A stretch of DNA of 64,000 nucleotides. Origin: Staphylococcus sp. M0911. Its GTDB lineage: Bacteria > Bacillota > Bacilli > Staphylococcales > Staphylococcaceae. Shown piece after piece: positions 20,218-32,483 of the stretch. The stretch spans positions 2,232,001 through 2,296,000 of the forward strand of contig NZ_CP022881.1 in assembly GCF_003491325.1 (NCBI RefSeq), read 5' to 3'. Each line of letters opens with the position of its first letter. Position 1 is the stretch's first letter. The translations under genes and the position numbers were made by a program. The notes below the pieces were generated by a model. The model was not told where the DNA came from. It searched no databases and saw only the letters and a program-made list of their open reading frames with translations.

Positions 20218-20252
20218 TAAAAATAGACTGCTCCTTCATCAAGAAACAGTCT
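20218..20252 (-). terminator. yabR terminator
   Basis: Stem AGACTG / CAGTCT followed on the minus strand by ATTTTTATTG, about 75 bases after the yabR stop and just before tilS. Confidence 0.7.
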
Positions 20253-20328
20253 TAGGTTGTCTGTTATTCAAAGTAATTAGCAATACAAAAGCTATGTTAA
20301 GTTATTGCAACAGACTTGGTTTATGAAA

Positions 20329-20736
20329 TTAACGTCTTGAACCTTTACCACCACGTCTAGATTCAGTTTGACGTTTAATAGAAGTTAATTTATCTTCACT
20401 ATCTTTTAAGAAGTTACTTAATTTCTTTTCAAAGTCTTCGCCTTTTGGAGCTGGTTTACTTTGATGTGATTTATTATTGTGCTGTGGTTTACGTTGTGGA
20501 CGGTCTTTCGCCTTTTTGATTGAAAGGCTAATTTTGCCATCATCCGCGATTGAAAGTACTTTAACCTCTACTTCATCACCTAAAGATAAATGATCTTCCA
20601 CATTTTCAACATAGTTGTCAGCCACTTCACTAATATGGACTAAGCCACTTTTTCCTTCAGGTAACTCAACGAATGCACCGAATTTTTTAATACCAGTGAC
20701 TTTACCTTTAAGCTTATTTCCTACTTCGATTGACAT
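20329..20736 (-). CDS. yabR: S1 domain RNA-binding protein (YabR family)
   Basis: 135 residues. An S1 RNA-binding domain fills about residues 5-70 (GNKLKGKVTGIKKFGAFVEL, then GLVHISEVADNYVENV and GDEVEVKVLSI). A basic, low-complexity linker and tail rich in K, R and Q follow, ending RRGGKGSRR. Proteins of this group are also called general stress protein 13-like; the precise role is unclear, probably ribosome or RNA association. It has its own promoter-like sequence upstream, so it can be transcribed apart from divIC. The spacing from GGAGG to ATG is long, about 13 bases. Confidence 0.93.
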   Translation of the reverse strand: MSIEVGNKLKGKVTGIKKFGAFVELPEGKSGLVHISEVADNYVENVEDHLSLGDEVEVKVLSIADDGKISLSIKKAKDRPQRKPQHNNKSHQSKPAPKGEDFEKKLSNFLKDSEDKLTSIKRQTESRRGGKGSRR

Positions 20737-20777
20737 ATTCTAAATAAATCCTCCCGATTTCATTCGATTTTAACTTT

Positions 20778-20806
20778 ATTATATTCCTGTTGAAGCAATT
20801 TCACAA
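20778..20806 (-). promoter_or_regulatory. Promoter for yabR
   Basis: Minus strand TTGTGA (20801-20806) and TATAAT (20778-20783), 17-base spacer, about 40 bases ahead of the yabR start, between divIC and yabR. Confidence 0.65.
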
Positions 20807-20838
20807 TGCTATAATGCGATTATTTTATTTCTCTTTAA

Positions 20839-21237
20839 TTAATTATTCTCATCTGAAGATTTAGCCTTAGAGGATTTATTATCATTTGGCAATCTGAAAA
20901 TCACTTCACCTTTATTACTTAAATAATAATCATCTCGTGCCACTTTTTCGATATAATCTTTATCATTCAAATTATTTAGTTTTTCTTTCAATGCGATTTC
21001 TTCGTCTTGTTGTTTTTGAAACTGCTCTTCTTTATGTTTTCGCTCCACTGCATCTTTTTCGTTGCTGTGTTTTTGGAAGACAAGCATAATGCATAATAAA
21101 ATGATAATCGCAAGCATGATACCACCAAACAATGCGATTCTTCGACGTACAACACGCATCATTTTACGTTGTCGTTGTTTTTTTTGGTTCTCTTTCGATG
21201 TATATTGATTACCGATATTTTCAACTTTATTATTCAT
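20839..21237 (-). CDS. divIC: Cell division protein DivIC (FtsB-like)
   Basis: Small bitopic division protein that forms a complex with DivIB and FtsL at the septum. 132 residues: a basic cytoplasmic N-terminus of about 32 residues, one membrane segment near 33-54 (IALFGGIMLAIIILLCIMLVF), then an outside coiled-coil rich in K, E and Q, and the conserved IEKVARDDYYLSNKGEVIF block. It lies 20 bases after rqcP, at the end of the pth-mfd chain. Confidence 0.95.
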   Translation of the reverse strand: MNNKVENIGNQYTSKENQKKQRQRKMMRVVRRRIALFGGIMLAIIILLCIMLVFQKHSNEKDAVERKHKEEQFQKQQDEEIALKEKLNNLNDKDYIEKVARDDYYLSNKGEVIFRLPNDNKSSKAKSSDENN

Positions 21238-21257
21238 AGCTTGTCACCTCACTTTGT

Positions 21258-21524
21258 CTATTCAGATTCATTAATACGTTCTTCTTTGACTAATTCATAC
21301 ATACCTTTAGCATTTTCTTTAGATGCATGTTCATTTAATCCTGTTACATTAACGGTTACAAGTTTTTGGCCGAAACGAATAACGAGTTCATCTCCAACTT
21401 TAACATCTGTACCTGCTTTTGCTACATTACCATTAATCGTAATACGTCCTTGGTCACTAATTTCCTTAGCTAATGTACGACGTTTAATTAATCTAGACAC
21501 TTTTAAAAATTTATCTAATCTCAT
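21258..21524 (-). CDS. rqcP: RqcP, S4-domain ribosome quality-control factor
   Basis: 88-residue S4 RNA-binding protein. MRLDKFLKVSRLIKRRTLAK begins the S4 fold, with GRITINGNVAKAGTDVKVGD after it. The Bacillus orthologue (YabO) binds stalled 50S subunits with RqcH and supports alanine tailing of incomplete chains. The start overlaps the yabN stop by four bases (ATGA), so translation is coupled. The neighbouring pth, which also clears peptidyl-tRNA, gives a consistent context. Confidence 0.94.
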   Translation of the reverse strand: MRLDKFLKVSRLIKRRTLAKEISDQGRITINGNVAKAGTDVKVGDELVIRFGQKLVTVNVTGLNEHASKENAKGMYELVKEERINESE

Positions 21525-22711
21525 TGATGAGTCTCTCCTTGCTCTAAAAATTGTTTAAGAGCCACTTCGTCAAAATCTTTATTTTTTGTTTTATCATACA
21601 ATGACATGAAATGGTCTGCAAATACTTTCTCGAATTTCACACGAGGTTTTTTACCTTCATTAGATTTAGCAGTTGACCAAATTGTTTTTAAATCCTCTAT
21701 GGATTCTGCAGATTCATCACTAAATATATGTGGATGACGACGAATCATTTTAGCATTTAAACTTGCGACTACTTCTTTTATATCAAAATAGCCTTCCTTT
21801 TTGCCGATACTAGTATGCAATAATACCTGTAAAAGTATGTCTCCTAATTCTTCCACCATGTGCCAATCGTCTTCATTATCGATAGCCTCAAACAGTTCAA
21901 ATGTTTCTTCTAACAGATAACGTTTTAATGTTTGATGTGTTTGAACTTTATCCCAAGGACAACCTTTTTCATCATCAACAAGTAAATCAATCGTTTGTTC
22001 AGCAAAGTTAAAGTCATTATATAGTGATTCATCTGCTACAATTTTAGGCACAAAGACACTTGTTAAATTGTTGAACGTAGTGTCAAAATGATCTAACTCG
22101 AATAAAGGACATTCAGTTACTTGTGCATCACCACTACGTGCACCTGTAACAATTTTGACCATATGATCATCGGGATAGCGTTCCATTAACGTCAACTTGA
22201 TATCTGCTGCTACCATTGCACTATATACTTGAGTTATCAACGTATTAGTGCGAACATTTAGTTTCGATTCTTCTAACGCGGTACCATCTAGTAATGTGAA
22301 ACCATCGTTAGGTTCTACTGCAACCGCTTCGAATACATCATCAATGAAACTTTTCCCACCTAATACCTTCACTTCTATATCATCATTCTGAGCATGATAC
22401 GCCATTAACTTAGCAGTGGTCGTTTCAGCGACACGAGGATGCCCTGGCACAGCGTATACAATATTCGATTGTTGTGCTTTATTAATCAACTGTTCGACAA
22501 TGTTATCGTAAACAGCATCAAACTGCTCATTCGCTTCGTATATATCATCAAAGCTCTCAAAATCAATTTCATCTTTAAGTGACTCAATGACAGGGTGCTC
22601 GAGCGTTCGTGCATATATTTTGTCTTGCTTTTGAATAAATCGATATATACCTAAAGGCAAATCATCGATATCATAGTTTCCTAAACCAATAATCGTAATT
22701 GTATGCGTCAT
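21521..22711 (-). CDS. yabN: Tetrapyrrole methylase-like / MazG pyrophosphohydrolase fusion
   Basis: 396-residue two-domain protein. The first half resembles SAM-dependent tetrapyrrole methylases: ITIIGLGNYDIDDLPLGIYR at the N-terminus and YAVPGHPRVAETTT near residue 87. The second half is a MazG NTP pyrophosphohydrolase with CPWDKVQTHQTLKRYLLEE near residue 251, the acidic EEVGD-like MVEELGDILLQVLLH and the RHPHIF block. The MazG part hydrolyses nucleoside triphosphates; the substrate of the first domain is unknown to me. It overlaps both the flippase gene and rqcP by four bases, so it is tightly coupled. Confidence 0.93.
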   Translation of the reverse strand: MTHTITIIGLGNYDIDDLPLGIYRFIQKQDKIYARTLEHPVIESLKDEIDFESFDDIYEANEQFDAVYDNIVEQLINKAQQSNIVYAVPGHPRVAETTTAKLMAYHAQNDDIEVKVLGGKSFIDDVFEAVAVEPNDGFTLLDGTALEESKLNVRTNTLITQVYSAMVAADIKLTLMERYPDDHMVKIVTGARSGDAQVTECPLFELDHFDTTFNNLTSVFVPKIVADESLYNDFNFAEQTIDLLVDDEKGCPWDKVQTHQTLKRYLLEETFELFEAIDNEDDWHMVEELGDILLQVLLHTSIGKKEGYFDIKEVVASLNAKMIRRHPHIFSDESAESIEDLKTIWSTAKSNEGKKPRVKFEKVFADHFMSLYDKTKNKDFDEVALKQFLEQGETHQ

Positions 22712-24237
22712 GAACGACTTCCTTTCTTAAAGTGATATAACTTGTCTCCTAAAGGTAAAAATTTCAATTCCCTATAACTTAGGACATTAAAAATACCGAC
22801 GTATATCATAAATACACTTACACCAACTATGGCACTAATTAATAAAGAAATTAATCCAATTAAACGTCCACTAGACGGTAAGATAGTCATCATCAGTTGA
22901 ACAATAACTGACATTATAAACAACCCGCCCACTAATTTTATAATAAATTTACTCATTTGATTAAAATGATAAGATTTCAAGACGGCATGGTGAAGTATAC
23001 TCGCAAAGATAATTAACGATAATACTGTACTTATACTAGCGCCTAAAATGTGAAGTTGATAAATGAAAACTATGTTGAATATTGCCTTAGATAATAAACC
23101 AACTATAAAACCAATCACTATCGGTTTAATTTGATTGAGTACTTGCAATAATGCAATATCCATCATAATCAATGATACACCAATAACCGTTAACATATAA
23201 ACGCATAACGTTACTGTCTCACTATCAGTCTTGAAAAACACTTTATTCATAAGAGGTAAGACATTTATCAAACCTATACCTGCGGCTGAACTAATCAATA
23301 TAGTTATTTTTAATGAAGCGTTAGCATATCTATTCATTTGAATCGATTGCTTATTTTGAATAGCTTCGGTTAATAAAGGAATTAAGACAAAACTAAACGT
23401 TGTTGTTACAATTAATCCCATTTGAATAAAGGAAGCCCCTCTATCATATACACCTTTTTGTTTGATAGCCGATTCAAAAGGTAGTCCTGTCATTTTCAAA
23501 GTACGGATGACAGTAAAACTATCTGCGACTTGCCACAAAATAACAATCAACTGACTTAAAGCAAAAATAAGAATAGCAATCAGTAACTGGGTCCATTGAA
23601 TTTTTGCTACTTTAGCATTCCATTTTAATTTAAACGGACGTTTAGATACCAAATATAGCGTTGAGCCTAAAAAGCCGATTGAAGAAGCAATGATTGATAA
23701 TGAGCCAGCTTGATATATAGTCCATTGTTGTGTCAAAAATAGGAAAATAGCCACCATAATAAATCCTACTCGAATCAATTGTTCTATAACCTGGGAAATA
23801 GCTGGTACGTTCATATCCTGTCTGGACTGAAAATATCCTCTTAATACACCTAACACACCTACAAATACGAAACTAAAGCTAGCCATTCTAATCATAGGTG
23901 CTAAATGTCCATCACCCATTAAGCGTGAAATAATGCCTGCACACCCAAATACAATCAAACATATGCCTAAGCCTACACTTTGTATAATAAGTAGCACTTT
24001 AGAGTAGTATTCTGAACGGTGGTCCATACCTAAGTTTTGCGTCACTGCACTTGGAATAGCATTCATAGATAAAATCAAACCTAAAGCTACAATAGGATAA
24101 ACCTGTTGATACGCATACAGACCTTCATCTCCAAGTATATTTTGATAAGGCACTCTATAGATTGCACTTAATACTTTAACGATGACTAACGCAAGCGTTA
24201 ATATCACTACACCATTAAATGCTGATTTATGTTTCAT
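22708..24237 (-). CDS. MOP-superfamily lipid flippase-like membrane protein (SpoVB/YabM family)
   Basis: 509 residues with about a dozen or more hydrophobic membrane segments throughout. The N-terminal part contains [20 protein letters not shown] and [12 protein letters not shown], the pattern of polysaccharide-biosynthesis and SpoVB-like proteins of the MATE/MurJ/Wzx superfamily. Members move lipid-linked sugar intermediates across the membrane; the substrate here cannot be told from sequence. The start overlaps the end of mfd by 11 bases and its own end overlaps yabN by four. Confidence 0.9.
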   Translation of the reverse strand: MKHKSAFNGVVILTLALVIVKVLSAIYRVPYQNILGDEGLYAYQQVYPIVALGLILSMNAIPSAVTQNLGMDHRSEYYSKVLLIIQSVGLGICLIVFGCAGIISRLMGDGHLAPMIRMASFSFVFVGVLGVLRGYFQSRQDMNVPAISQVIEQLIRVGFIMVAIFLFLTQQWTIYQAGSLSIIASSIGFLGSTLYLVSKRPFKLKWNAKVAKIQWTQLLIAILIFALSQLIVILWQVADSFTVIRTLKMTGLPFESAIKQKGVYDRGASFIQMGLIVTTTFSFVLIPLLTEAIQNKQSIQMNRYANASLKITILISSAAGIGLINVLPLMNKVFFKTDSETVTLCVYMLTVIGVSLIMMDIALLQVLNQIKPIVIGFIVGLLSKAIFNIVFIYQLHILGASISTVLSLIIFASILHHAVLKSYHFNQMSKFIIKLVGGLFIMSVIVQLMMTILPSSGRLIGLISLLISAIVGVSVFMIYVGIFNVLSYRELKFLPLGDKLYHFKKGSRS

Positions 24238-27200
24238 CTTTAATACTCATACTTTCTTCAATACATTTCACTAAGAATTTTAAGTTGTCTAGCCATTGTT
24301 TAGATTTAGTGAGCGTCACTTTCATTGCACCATTCTCTACGCCAACTTTCATCGTTCTTCCAAGTGGTTGTGTATTTTTAAATAACGCCTCTCCATCAAT
24401 ATCAGCAGTAGATGTCTCAGATAAGAAGATTTGAATTTGTTTACCCATATCTTTAATTTTTGTAATACCTGCATGCAGTGCATGGGTTTTAATTTCTACT
24501 ATGTCTAATAAACGTTCAACTTCAGTTGGATAATCATTAAATCGATCTATTAATTCATCTTTAATATCCATGAGTTGTTCTTCTGATTCTACTTTACGTA
24601 ATTTCTTATAAATTTCTATTTTAGCTTGTTCATTTTGAATATACTCCGCTGGTAAATAAGCATCTAAATTCAGTTCAACCTCTACGTCCGGTATATCTGG
24701 TGTTTCCTCTTTGATACCACGTTTCTCATTAACTGCTTCTTCAAGCATTTGAGAGTATAAATCGAAACCAACCGAATCGATAAATCCATGTTGTTGTTTC
24801 CCGAGTAAATTACCAGCACCTCTAATATTCAAATCGCGCATAGCTATTTTAAATCCTGAACCTAATTCGGTAAATTCTTTAATGGCTTGTAGTCTTTCTT
24901 CAGCTGTTTCGTTTAACACCTTATTTGCAGGATGAAGGAAATAAGCATATCCTATTCTACTTGAACGACCAACGCGACCACGTAGTTGATACAATTGACT
25001 TAAACCGAATCGATCCGCTTCTTCAATAATCAATGTATTCGCATTTGGTACATCGACACCAGTTTCAATAATTGTTGTAGTAACTAAGATGTCGTATTCA
25101 TGATTAATGAAACTGAGCATTGTTTCTTCTAAATCTCGTTCAGTCATTTGCCCATGTGCCACTGCAATGTTGGCATCTGGCATTAACATTTGAAGTTGCT
25201 CTCTCTTTTCATAGATGGATTGAACTTTATTATATAAATAGAAGACTTGTCCATCTCGAGATAATTCACGTTCTAATGCTTCTTTTATAAAGTTGGTGTT
25301 TTGCTCTAAAACATAAGTTTGCACTGGGAAACGATTTTCAGGTGGTGTTTCGATAACTGATAGATCACGCACACCAAGCATACTCATATGCAATGTTCTT
25401 GGTATTGGCGTAGCTGTTAACGTTAACACATCTACATTATTTTTTAGCGTCTTAATTCTTTCTTTATGACGCACACCAAAACGTTGTTCTTCATCGACAA
25501 TGAGTAAACCTAAATCTTTGTAATGGATATCTTTGCCTAATAACTTATGTGTTCCTACAACAATATCTACATAACCGGATTTAAGTCCTTCTTTAGTTTC
25601 TTTCACTTCTTTAGTTGAACGGAATCTACTAATCAATTGAATTTCAACAGGAAAATCTTGCATACGTTCAATTAATGTTTCGTAATGTTGTTGAGCTAGT
25701 ATCGTAGTAGGTACAAGAAACGCGACCTGTTTACCTTCCATGACAGCTTTGAAAGCGGCACGAACAGCAACCTCAGTCTTACCATAACCGACATCCCCAC
25801 ATAACAAGCGATCCATTGGACGTTCGCGTTCCATGTCACCTTTTATTTCTTCTATGGATTTACTTTGGTCTGGCGTTAGCTCATATGGGAAATCCAATTC
25901 AAACGTAGACTGTTCTTCAGTGTCTGGACCAAATTGATAACCAACTGACATTTCTCTTTGTTTATATAAATCGATTAACTCATCTGCTATATCTTCAACA
26001 CTTTGTTGAACTTTAGCTTTCGTCTTTTTCCATTCAGTGCCACCTAGTTTATTTAAACGAGGCGATTTGTCTTCGGAAGCCACATATTTTTGAACTTGAT
26101 CCATTTGATCAACTGGAACGAACAATTGGTCTGTACCTTTGTACTGTAACTTAATATAGTCTCTATGTTGTTCTCCAACTTCTAAAGTTTCTACGCCTAG
26201 ATATCGTCCTACACCATGATGAACATGAACCACATAGTCTCCAACATTTAAATCTTGGTATGACTTAATTTTTTCTGCATTCGACATTGTTTTAGTACGT
26301 TTACGTTGCTTTTTCTGCTTGGTCTTGAATAATTCTCTTTCTGTTATAACCACTAATTGCATATAAGGTAATTCAAAACCTTCAGACAGACTACCTTCGA
26401 CAACAACTGCTTGACCACTTGTTGAAGCCTGATCAATATGTGTTACAACGGGTATATGCATTTCATTAAGCATAGATTGTATACGCTCAACCTTCGTCTC
26501 TGTTTCGACTAAGACTACTATCGCATAGTCATTATGGATAAATCTTTGGAACTCAGAACGCATGATGTCATATTGACCATAGAACTGTTGTACTGGTTTA
26601 CAAGAGAATTTAATAATATGGTCTAATTCCACAGGCATAGAAGAAGTGAATAGCGTAAAATAAGCCACCGGTCGTTCATCTAATAAAGTTTCAAAGCCAT
26701 CATATTGCATAAAACTTTGACCAATAAACCCATTACCACTTTCAATCAAGTTACTAATAAAATCATCAACTTCAGTCGTTAACGTTTCTTCTGTTTCTTT
26801 AATACGATTATATTCGTCAACAGCTATCACAACATCATTTGCAAAATAATCAATAATTGTTGATGGTTGATCATACATAAATGCCACCAAACGTCGTAAT
26901 AATTGATGATCAAAGAACGTAGATTCAAAAAGTTTGAAACTTTCATATGTCTCTTTTAAGTCATTTCTCACAGATTTTTCAATTTTGGGTCTTGTATCTT
27001 CATAAGCGGCTTTTAATTGTGTTTGTAAATGACTAATCACTTCATCAGTTATAATATAGTCACTTGCTGTAGTAATATCTACTGATTCTAAGTTATCGTT
27101 AGAACGTTGTGTTTCCACATCGAAATCACGAATTGAATCTATTTCTGTATCAAATAATTCAATTCTAACAGGAGATCCAATTAAGGGATAAATATCTATA

Positions 27201-27736
27201 ATGCCGCCTCTAAGCGAGAATTCACCAATGTGAGAAACAACACTTTCCCTACGATATCCCATATTAACTAATTTATTGAGAAAATCGTCAACATCAATAT
27301 CATCACCGACATTCAATGTCATTTGATGATTGCGCCACATTTCTACTGGTGTTAACCACTTTTTCAATCCATTTAATGGAACAATAAATAACCCTTTTTC
27401 TCCATGAGCAAGAGCAGTTAGCGTTCTAACACGCTCGCTCATAAGTTGAGGGCTTTGTGTAGAAAATTCTTCGGTCATAATATCTTGAACTGGATATTTA
27501 TAAATTTCTTCGCCGCTGACATATTGTAATATATCCGCTTCAATTTTATCAGCTTGATACAGATTATTAGTTACTAACAGCATTTGCTTTTGATCAGCTA
27601 AATATTTTTCAGCAATAATGGTTGCTTTTGCTGATGGTGATAGACCCGTAACTAAAATATTATCTTGGCCAAAAACCTGGTCTAATTCCTGAAAGCGTTT
27701 ATCTTCTTTTACATAGTTAGAAATAACTTGTCTCAA
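24227..27736 (-). CDS. mfd: Transcription-repair coupling factor
   Basis: 1169-residue SF2 translocase that removes stalled RNA polymerase and recruits UvrA. A UvrB-like N-terminal region precedes the polymerase-interaction domain starting about residue 495 ([20 protein letters not shown]). The motor has Walker [12 protein letters not shown] around residue 640-650, [15 protein letters not shown] as the DEEQ box, [12 protein letters not shown] and the [11 protein letters not shown] motif VI. The TRCF C-terminal domain follows. The start is a TTG that shares four bases with the pth stop (TTGA), with only a weak ribosome site, so re-initiation is likely. First met in-frame alternatives lie too far inside. 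Confidence 0.96.
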   Translation of the reverse strand: MRQVISNYVKEDKRFQELDQVFGQDNILVTGLSPSAKATIIAEKYLADQKQMLLVTNNLYQADKIEADILQYVSGEEIYKYPVQDIMTEEFSTQSPQLMSERVRTLTALAHGEKGLFIVPLNGLKKWLTPVEMWRNHQMTLNVGDDIDVDDFLNKLVNMGYRRESVVSHIGEFSLRGGIIDIYPLIGSPVRIELFDTEIDSIRDFDVETQRSNDNLESVDITTASDYIITDEVISHLQTQLKAAYEDTRPKIEKSVRNDLKETYESFKLFESTFFDHQLLRRLVAFMYDQPSTIIDYFANDVVIAVDEYNRIKETEETLTTEVDDFISNLIESGNGFIGQSFMQYDGFETLLDERPVAYFTLFTSSMPVELDHIIKFSCKPVQQFYGQYDIMRSEFQRFIHNDYAIVVLVETETKVERIQSMLNEMHIPVVTHIDQASTSGQAVVVEGSLSEGFELPYMQLVVITERELFKTKQKKQRKRTKTMSNAEKIKSYQDLNVGDYVVHVHHGVGRYLGVETLEVGEQHRDYIKLQYKGTDQLFVPVDQMDQVQKYVASEDKSPRLNKLGGTEWKKTKAKVQQSVEDIADELIDLYKQREMSVGYQFGPDTEEQSTFELDFPYELTPDQSKSIEEIKGDMERERPMDRLLCGDVGYGKTEVAVRAAFKAVMEGKQVAFLVPTTILAQQHYETLIERMQDFPVEIQLISRFRSTKEVKETKEGLKSGYVDIVVGTHKLLGKDIHYKDLGLLIVDEEQRFGVRHKERIKTLKNNVDVLTLTATPIPRTLHMSMLGVRDLSVIETPPENRFPVQTYVLEQNTNFIKEALERELSRDGQVFYLYNKVQSIYEKREQLQMLMPDANIAVAHGQMTERDLEETMLSFINHEYDILVTTTIIETGVDVPNANTLIIEEADRFGLSQLYQLRGRVGRSSRIGYAYFLHPANKVLNETAEERLQAIKEFTELGSGFKIAMRDLNIRGAGNLLGKQQHGFIDSVGFDLYSQMLEEAVNEKRGIKEETPDIPDVEVELNLDAYLPAEYIQNEQAKIEIYKKLRKVESEEQLMDIKDELIDRFNDYPTEVERLLDIVEIKTHALHAGITKIKDMGKQIQIFLSETSTADIDGEALFKNTQPLGRTMKVGVENGAMKVTLTKSKQWLDNLKFLVKCIEESMSIKDET

Positions 27737-28305
27737 TTCACTTCACCATTATATTCATTCATCACATTGTCAAATCGAGATGTTTCTATAAATGATTCTA
27801 CGGCATTAGCTGAATGTTCAATGACTTTCTCCATTGTAATCATTTCTTCTTTAGAAAAGCGTTGAAGTACATAATCAGGAACAGACATACCATTCGTTGG
27901 TCGACCAACACCAATACGAATTCTCTTAAATTGATCAGTGCCAAGCATTTTTATAATTGATTTCATACCATTATGACCACCTGCACTACCTTTTTGACGT
28001 AAACGTACTTGACCTTGTTCTAAATCTAAATCGTCATATAATACAATCAAATCATCTACATCAACATTGTAGTAATCCATTAATGGTGCAACAGCTTCAC
28101 CTGACAAGTTCATCATTGTCATAGGTTCAATAAGCAGAACTTTGTCACCATTCATTCTTTCAATAGTATATGCGCCTTTGAATTTTTGTTTGTCTAATGT
28201 GAAACGATGTCGTTCTAGTATATAGTCAATGACTTCGAAGCCAATATTGTGTCTTGTTAATTCGAATCGTTTACCAATATTGCCAAGACCTACAATACAT
28301 TTCAT
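27733..28305 (-). CDS. pth: Peptidyl-tRNA hydrolase
   Basis: Frees tRNA from peptidyl-tRNA dropped by ribosomes. 190 residues. Motifs present are [20 protein letters not shown] with the catalytic histidine, [22 protein letters not shown] and [13 protein letters not shown]. The ATG follows GGAGG at good distance. It opens the overlapping chain pth-mfd-flippase-yabN-rqcP-divIC. The rplY terminator lies about 150 bases upstream, and I saw no strong promoter in that gap. Confidence 0.96.
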   Translation of the reverse strand: MKCIVGLGNIGKRFELTRHNIGFEVIDYILERHRFTLDKQKFKGAYTIERMNGDKVLLIEPMTMMNLSGEAVAPLMDYYNVDVDDLIVLYDDLDLEQGQVRLRQKGSAGGHNGMKSIIKMLGTDQFKRIRIGVGRPTNGMSVPDYVLQRFSKEEMITMEKVIEHSANAVESFIETSRFDNVMNEYNGEVN

Positions 28306-28452
28306 ATGTCGTTACCTCCATGTTTATTCTTTATTTATTAAGTGACCTTTTTAATCTACATAATCATTGATCCAATTCATCTGTTAATCTAACGGATGCT
28401 TTACATCAAAATATCTTAGTCACAAATTTTATAATCATTCCCTATAATAACA

Positions 28453-28489
28453 CAAAAAGCACTATGCTTATTAATATAAGCATAGTGCC
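28453..28489 (-). terminator. rplY terminator
   Basis: Near-perfect hairpin, arms GCACTATGCTTAT / ATAAGCATAGTGC, followed on the minus strand by TTTTTG, about 55 bases after the rplY stop. Confidence 0.85.
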
Positions 28490-28541
28490 CGTTAAGAAAG
28501 TTAAGAAACTTTATAAGACCTTATTCATTAAAATAATAATC

Positions 28542-29204
28542 TTATTCTTCTTCTTTATTTTCTTCTTCTTCGTCGTCTTTTTCTTCACCAACACGTTCAG
28601 GTTCTTCAGTAGCTGCTTCGCCTTCCATAGCTTCTACTTCTTCTTCAGTAGGCTCATCTGTTGGAGGTACTACAGTTACGATAGAATCTTCTGGTTCGTT
28701 TTCAATAGTGAAGTCACCAGATACTTTAATATCAGAAACTGAATAGCTATCGTTGATATTTAATTCAGTGATATCAACTTCAATTACTTCTGGGATATTA
28801 TCTGGAGTTGCAGTAACTTCTAAGTTGAATAATGGTTGTTCAACTACGCCGCCTTCTTTAGCGCCTACTGCTTCACCAACTAATTGAACCGGTACTTCTA
28901 CAGTACGTTCTTCAGTCATGTTGATAGCTAAGAAATCGATATGAGTGATTTGGTTTTTCAATGGATCATATTGGTAATCTGATACCATTACTTTGATTGA
29001 TTTAGAACCAACACCTAATTCGATAACACCGTTACGTCCTACTTCACGGATAACTTTGATAAATTCAACTTCATCAACTTTAACTGAAGTATTTTTTGTT
29101 CCGTAACCATATACAACTGCAGGTACTTTACCAGCATTTCTTAATTGTTTAAGGTCAGAACGTGTTTGTTTACCTTGACGGATGATTGACTTTAATGAAG
29201 TCAT
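28542..29204 (-). CDS. rplY: Ribosomal protein L25, Ctc form
   Basis: Binds 5S rRNA in the large subunit. 220 residues from ATG 29204, which has AAAGGTGG seven bases ahead; a GTG further upstream (29237) lacks proper spacing. The N-terminal L25 fold covers about residues 1-95 and the TL5/Ctc C-terminal domain follows to about 185. The last 35 or so residues are almost all acidic (many E and D). It is the usual Ctc architecture for Firmicutes, where the gene is a general stress protein. The visible promoter here is of the sigma-A type. Confidence 0.95.
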   Translation of the reverse strand: MTSLKSIIRQGKQTRSDLKQLRNAGKVPAVVYGYGTKNTSVKVDEVEFIKVIREVGRNGVIELGVGSKSIKVMVSDYQYDPLKNQITHIDFLAINMTEERTVEVPVQLVGEAVGAKEGGVVEQPLFNLEVTATPDNIPEVIEVDITELNINDSYSVSDIKVSGDFTIENEPEDSIVTVVPPTDEPTEEEVEAMEGEAATEEPERVGEEKDDEEEENKEEE

Positions 29205-29312
29205 TCTATTTCCACCTTTCATTTTTCGCTCTTTCACGAGCTCCTCACTTACCCATCAACATCATTCGTTGCTTGCAAGTGTTTATTTATTCGTATAATC
29301 ACGAACGAATGT

Positions 29313-29341
29313 ATTATACACGCTTATATCACTTTCGTCAA
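29313..29341 (-). promoter_or_regulatory. Promoter for rplY
   Basis: Minus strand TTGACG (29336-29341) and TATAAT (29313-29318) with a 17-base spacer. It gives a leader of about 100 bases that contains a small inverted repeat (ATTCGT / ACGAAT near the start). A sigma-B promoter (GTTTAA, GGGTAT) was sought and not found in good form. Confidence 0.8.
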
Positions 29342-29356
29342 ACTCATTTAACAATT

Positions 29357-30322
29357 TTAGTCAAATAATACACTTACTGATTCTCTTTCATAAACTCGGA
29401 TAATGGCTTTACCGATTAAACCAGCAACTGAAAGTTCTTTAGTATTTGTAGGTTTGCGACTTTCTTCTAATTGAATTGAATTTGTTACGATTAGTTCTTT
29501 AATTGCTGAATTCTCAATACGTTCTTTAGCTGGACCTGATAATACAGGGTGTGTACAACATGCATATACTTCTTTAGCACCTTTGTCTTTTAATGCTTGT
29601 GCTGCTAACGTAATAGTACCAGCTGTATCAATAATATCATCAATAATGATGGCTGTTCTACCTTCAATATCGCCCACAATATTCATTACTTCGGCTACGT
29701 TTGGTTTTGGACGACGTTTATCAATAATTGCAATTGGAGTTTTTAAAATGTCTGCCAATTTACGTGCTCTTGTTACACCACCATGGTCAGGAGAAACAAC
29801 AACACATTCTTCTGGGTTAATGGCAGGATCATTTTGGAAATGTTGCGCTAAAATAGGTACGCCCATTAAATGATCAATTGGAATATCAAAGAAACCTTGG
29901 ATTTGAGGTGCATGTAAATCTAAAGCAATCATGCGATTTGCCCCTGCAGTTTCTATTAAATTGGCTACTAATTTAGCAGTAATCGGTTCACGACTACGTG
30001 CTTTTCTGTCTTGACGAGCATACCCATAATAAGGTACTACGATGTTAATATTTGCCGCTGATGCACGTTTACAAGCGTCAATCATAATAAGTAATTCCAT
30101 TAGATGTAGATTAACTGGGTATGAAGTAGGTTGGATAATAAACACATCGCAACCACGAATACTTTCTTCAATATTGATTTGGATTTCTCCATCACTGAAA
30201 CGCTTAACAGAACACTTACCTAATTCAATCCCTACATGATCTGCAACTTCCTGTGCTAAAGGTTCATTACCTTTGAGTGAAAAGATCTTTAGCGATGAAT
30301 TCTTATATTCATTATTTAACAT
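29357..30322 (-). CDS. prs: Ribose-phosphate pyrophosphokinase
   Basis: Makes PRPP from ribose 5-phosphate and ATP for purine, pyrimidine, histidine and NAD synthesis. 321 residues, normal for class I. Motifs seen: [26 protein letters not shown] with a catalytic histidine, [13 protein letters not shown], and the PRPP-binding [13 protein letters not shown]. The ATG follows GGAGG. It lies 103 bases after glmU with no hairpin between, so the two may share a transcript. Confidence 0.97.
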   Translation of the reverse strand: MLNNEYKNSSLKIFSLKGNEPLAQEVADHVGIELGKCSVKRFSDGEIQINIEESIRGCDVFIIQPTSYPVNLHLMELLIMIDACKRASAANINIVVPYYGYARQDRKARSREPITAKLVANLIETAGANRMIALDLHAPQIQGFFDIPIDHLMGVPILAQHFQNDPAINPEECVVVSPDHGGVTRARKLADILKTPIAIIDKRRPKPNVAEVMNIVGDIEGRTAIIIDDIIDTAGTITLAAQALKDKGAKEVYACCTHPVLSGPAKERIENSAIKELIVTNSIQLEESRKPTNTKELSVAGLIGKAIIRVYERESVSVLFD

Positions 30323-30425
30323 TTATAGTCCTCCAATTATTTACTTACACAACTACTATTATATAGAAAATTAAACTTGATTACTATGCCAAAGTCTAAA
30401 TACTAATTTTACATATTCATTTCAG

Positions 30426-31857
<1,432 letters not shown>

Positions 31858-32044
31858 CATATAACCTACCAAGTCATAAGCACCAATTCTTACGATTGTT
31901 CTACATTTTTAATATATCCATGATGACTCGATTTATATAGGTTCACTTTTATTACTTTTGACAAATTACTTTCAAAATTTAAGAAGTCAATTCAACATAA
32001 TTCGAGGGGGGATTAGGGGCTCATTTAAAAGATGATGAAAATGT
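31858..32044. other. Gene-free part of the spoVG-glmU interval
   Basis: The interval 31791-32099 holds the glmU promoter and the spoVG terminator. The part between is AT-rich with no ORF, apart from a G-rich island at 32006-32020 (six G, ATTA, four G) unlike the surroundings. I see no known element in it. Confidence 0.4.
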
Positions 32045-32081
32045 AAAAACAGAGTCAACACATTCTGTTATGTCGACTCTG
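32045..32081 (-). terminator. spoVG terminator
   Basis: Hairpin with arms CAGAGTC / GACTCTG extended by a partly paired inner stem, followed on the minus strand by TTTTTAC, 19 bases after the spoVG stop. Confidence 0.8.
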
Positions 32082-32099
32082 CAATGTAATTTTTTATAT

Positions 32100-32411
32100 T
32101 TAAGCTTCGTTAGATTCATCAGACTCGCCTGATGTAGCGTTTTTATCTGGAATCACTTCATCAGTTTCATCATATACTTTCATCACTGCATCTTGAATCT
32201 CTTGTCTCATTTCTGAGTTGATTGGATGCGCGATATCGCGGAATTCACCATCTGGTGTGCGTTTACTTGGCATTGCGACGAATAGACCTGAATTTCCTTC
32301 AATCACACGTAAATCGTGGATTACGAATGCCTCGTCTAGCGTGATAGAAACAAGTGCTTTCATTCTACCATCTGTATCTATTTTTCTAAGTCTTACATCT
32401 GTCACTTTCAT
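32100..32411 (-). CDS. spoVG: Septation/virulence regulator SpoVG
   Basis: Small nucleic-acid-binding regulator; 103 residues. The conserved N-terminus [20 protein letters not shown] and the block [20 protein letters not shown] are diagnostic. In S. aureus SpoVG is an effector of the sigma-B response affecting capsule, resistance and virulence genes. The ribosome site is an unusual run of six G, eight bases before the ATG. It ends the ispE-purR-ridA-spoVG row, 72 bases after ridA, with its own terminator. Confidence 0.96.
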   Translation of the reverse strand: MKVTDVRLRKIDTDGRMKALVSITLDEAFVIHDLRVIEGNSGLFVAMPSKRTPDGEFRDIAHPINSEMRQEIQDAVMKVYDETDEVIPDKNATSGESDESNEA

Positions 32412-32483
32412 GTAGTGAGCCCCCCTAGTATATCTTTGTTTTATTAGAAGCTTGACAATTGCTTAAAAGAAAAATTATATCCT

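Noticed and set aside
28464-28742. 92-codon plus-strand ORF with many phenylalanines
   Set aside because: Antisense of the acidic glutamate-rich tail of rplY plus the terminator; low-complexity artefact.
29313-29345. Sigma-B promoter for rplY (ctc)
   Set aside because: GTTTGA and GTGTAT are present but spaced 16 bases and overlap a better sigma-A promoter.
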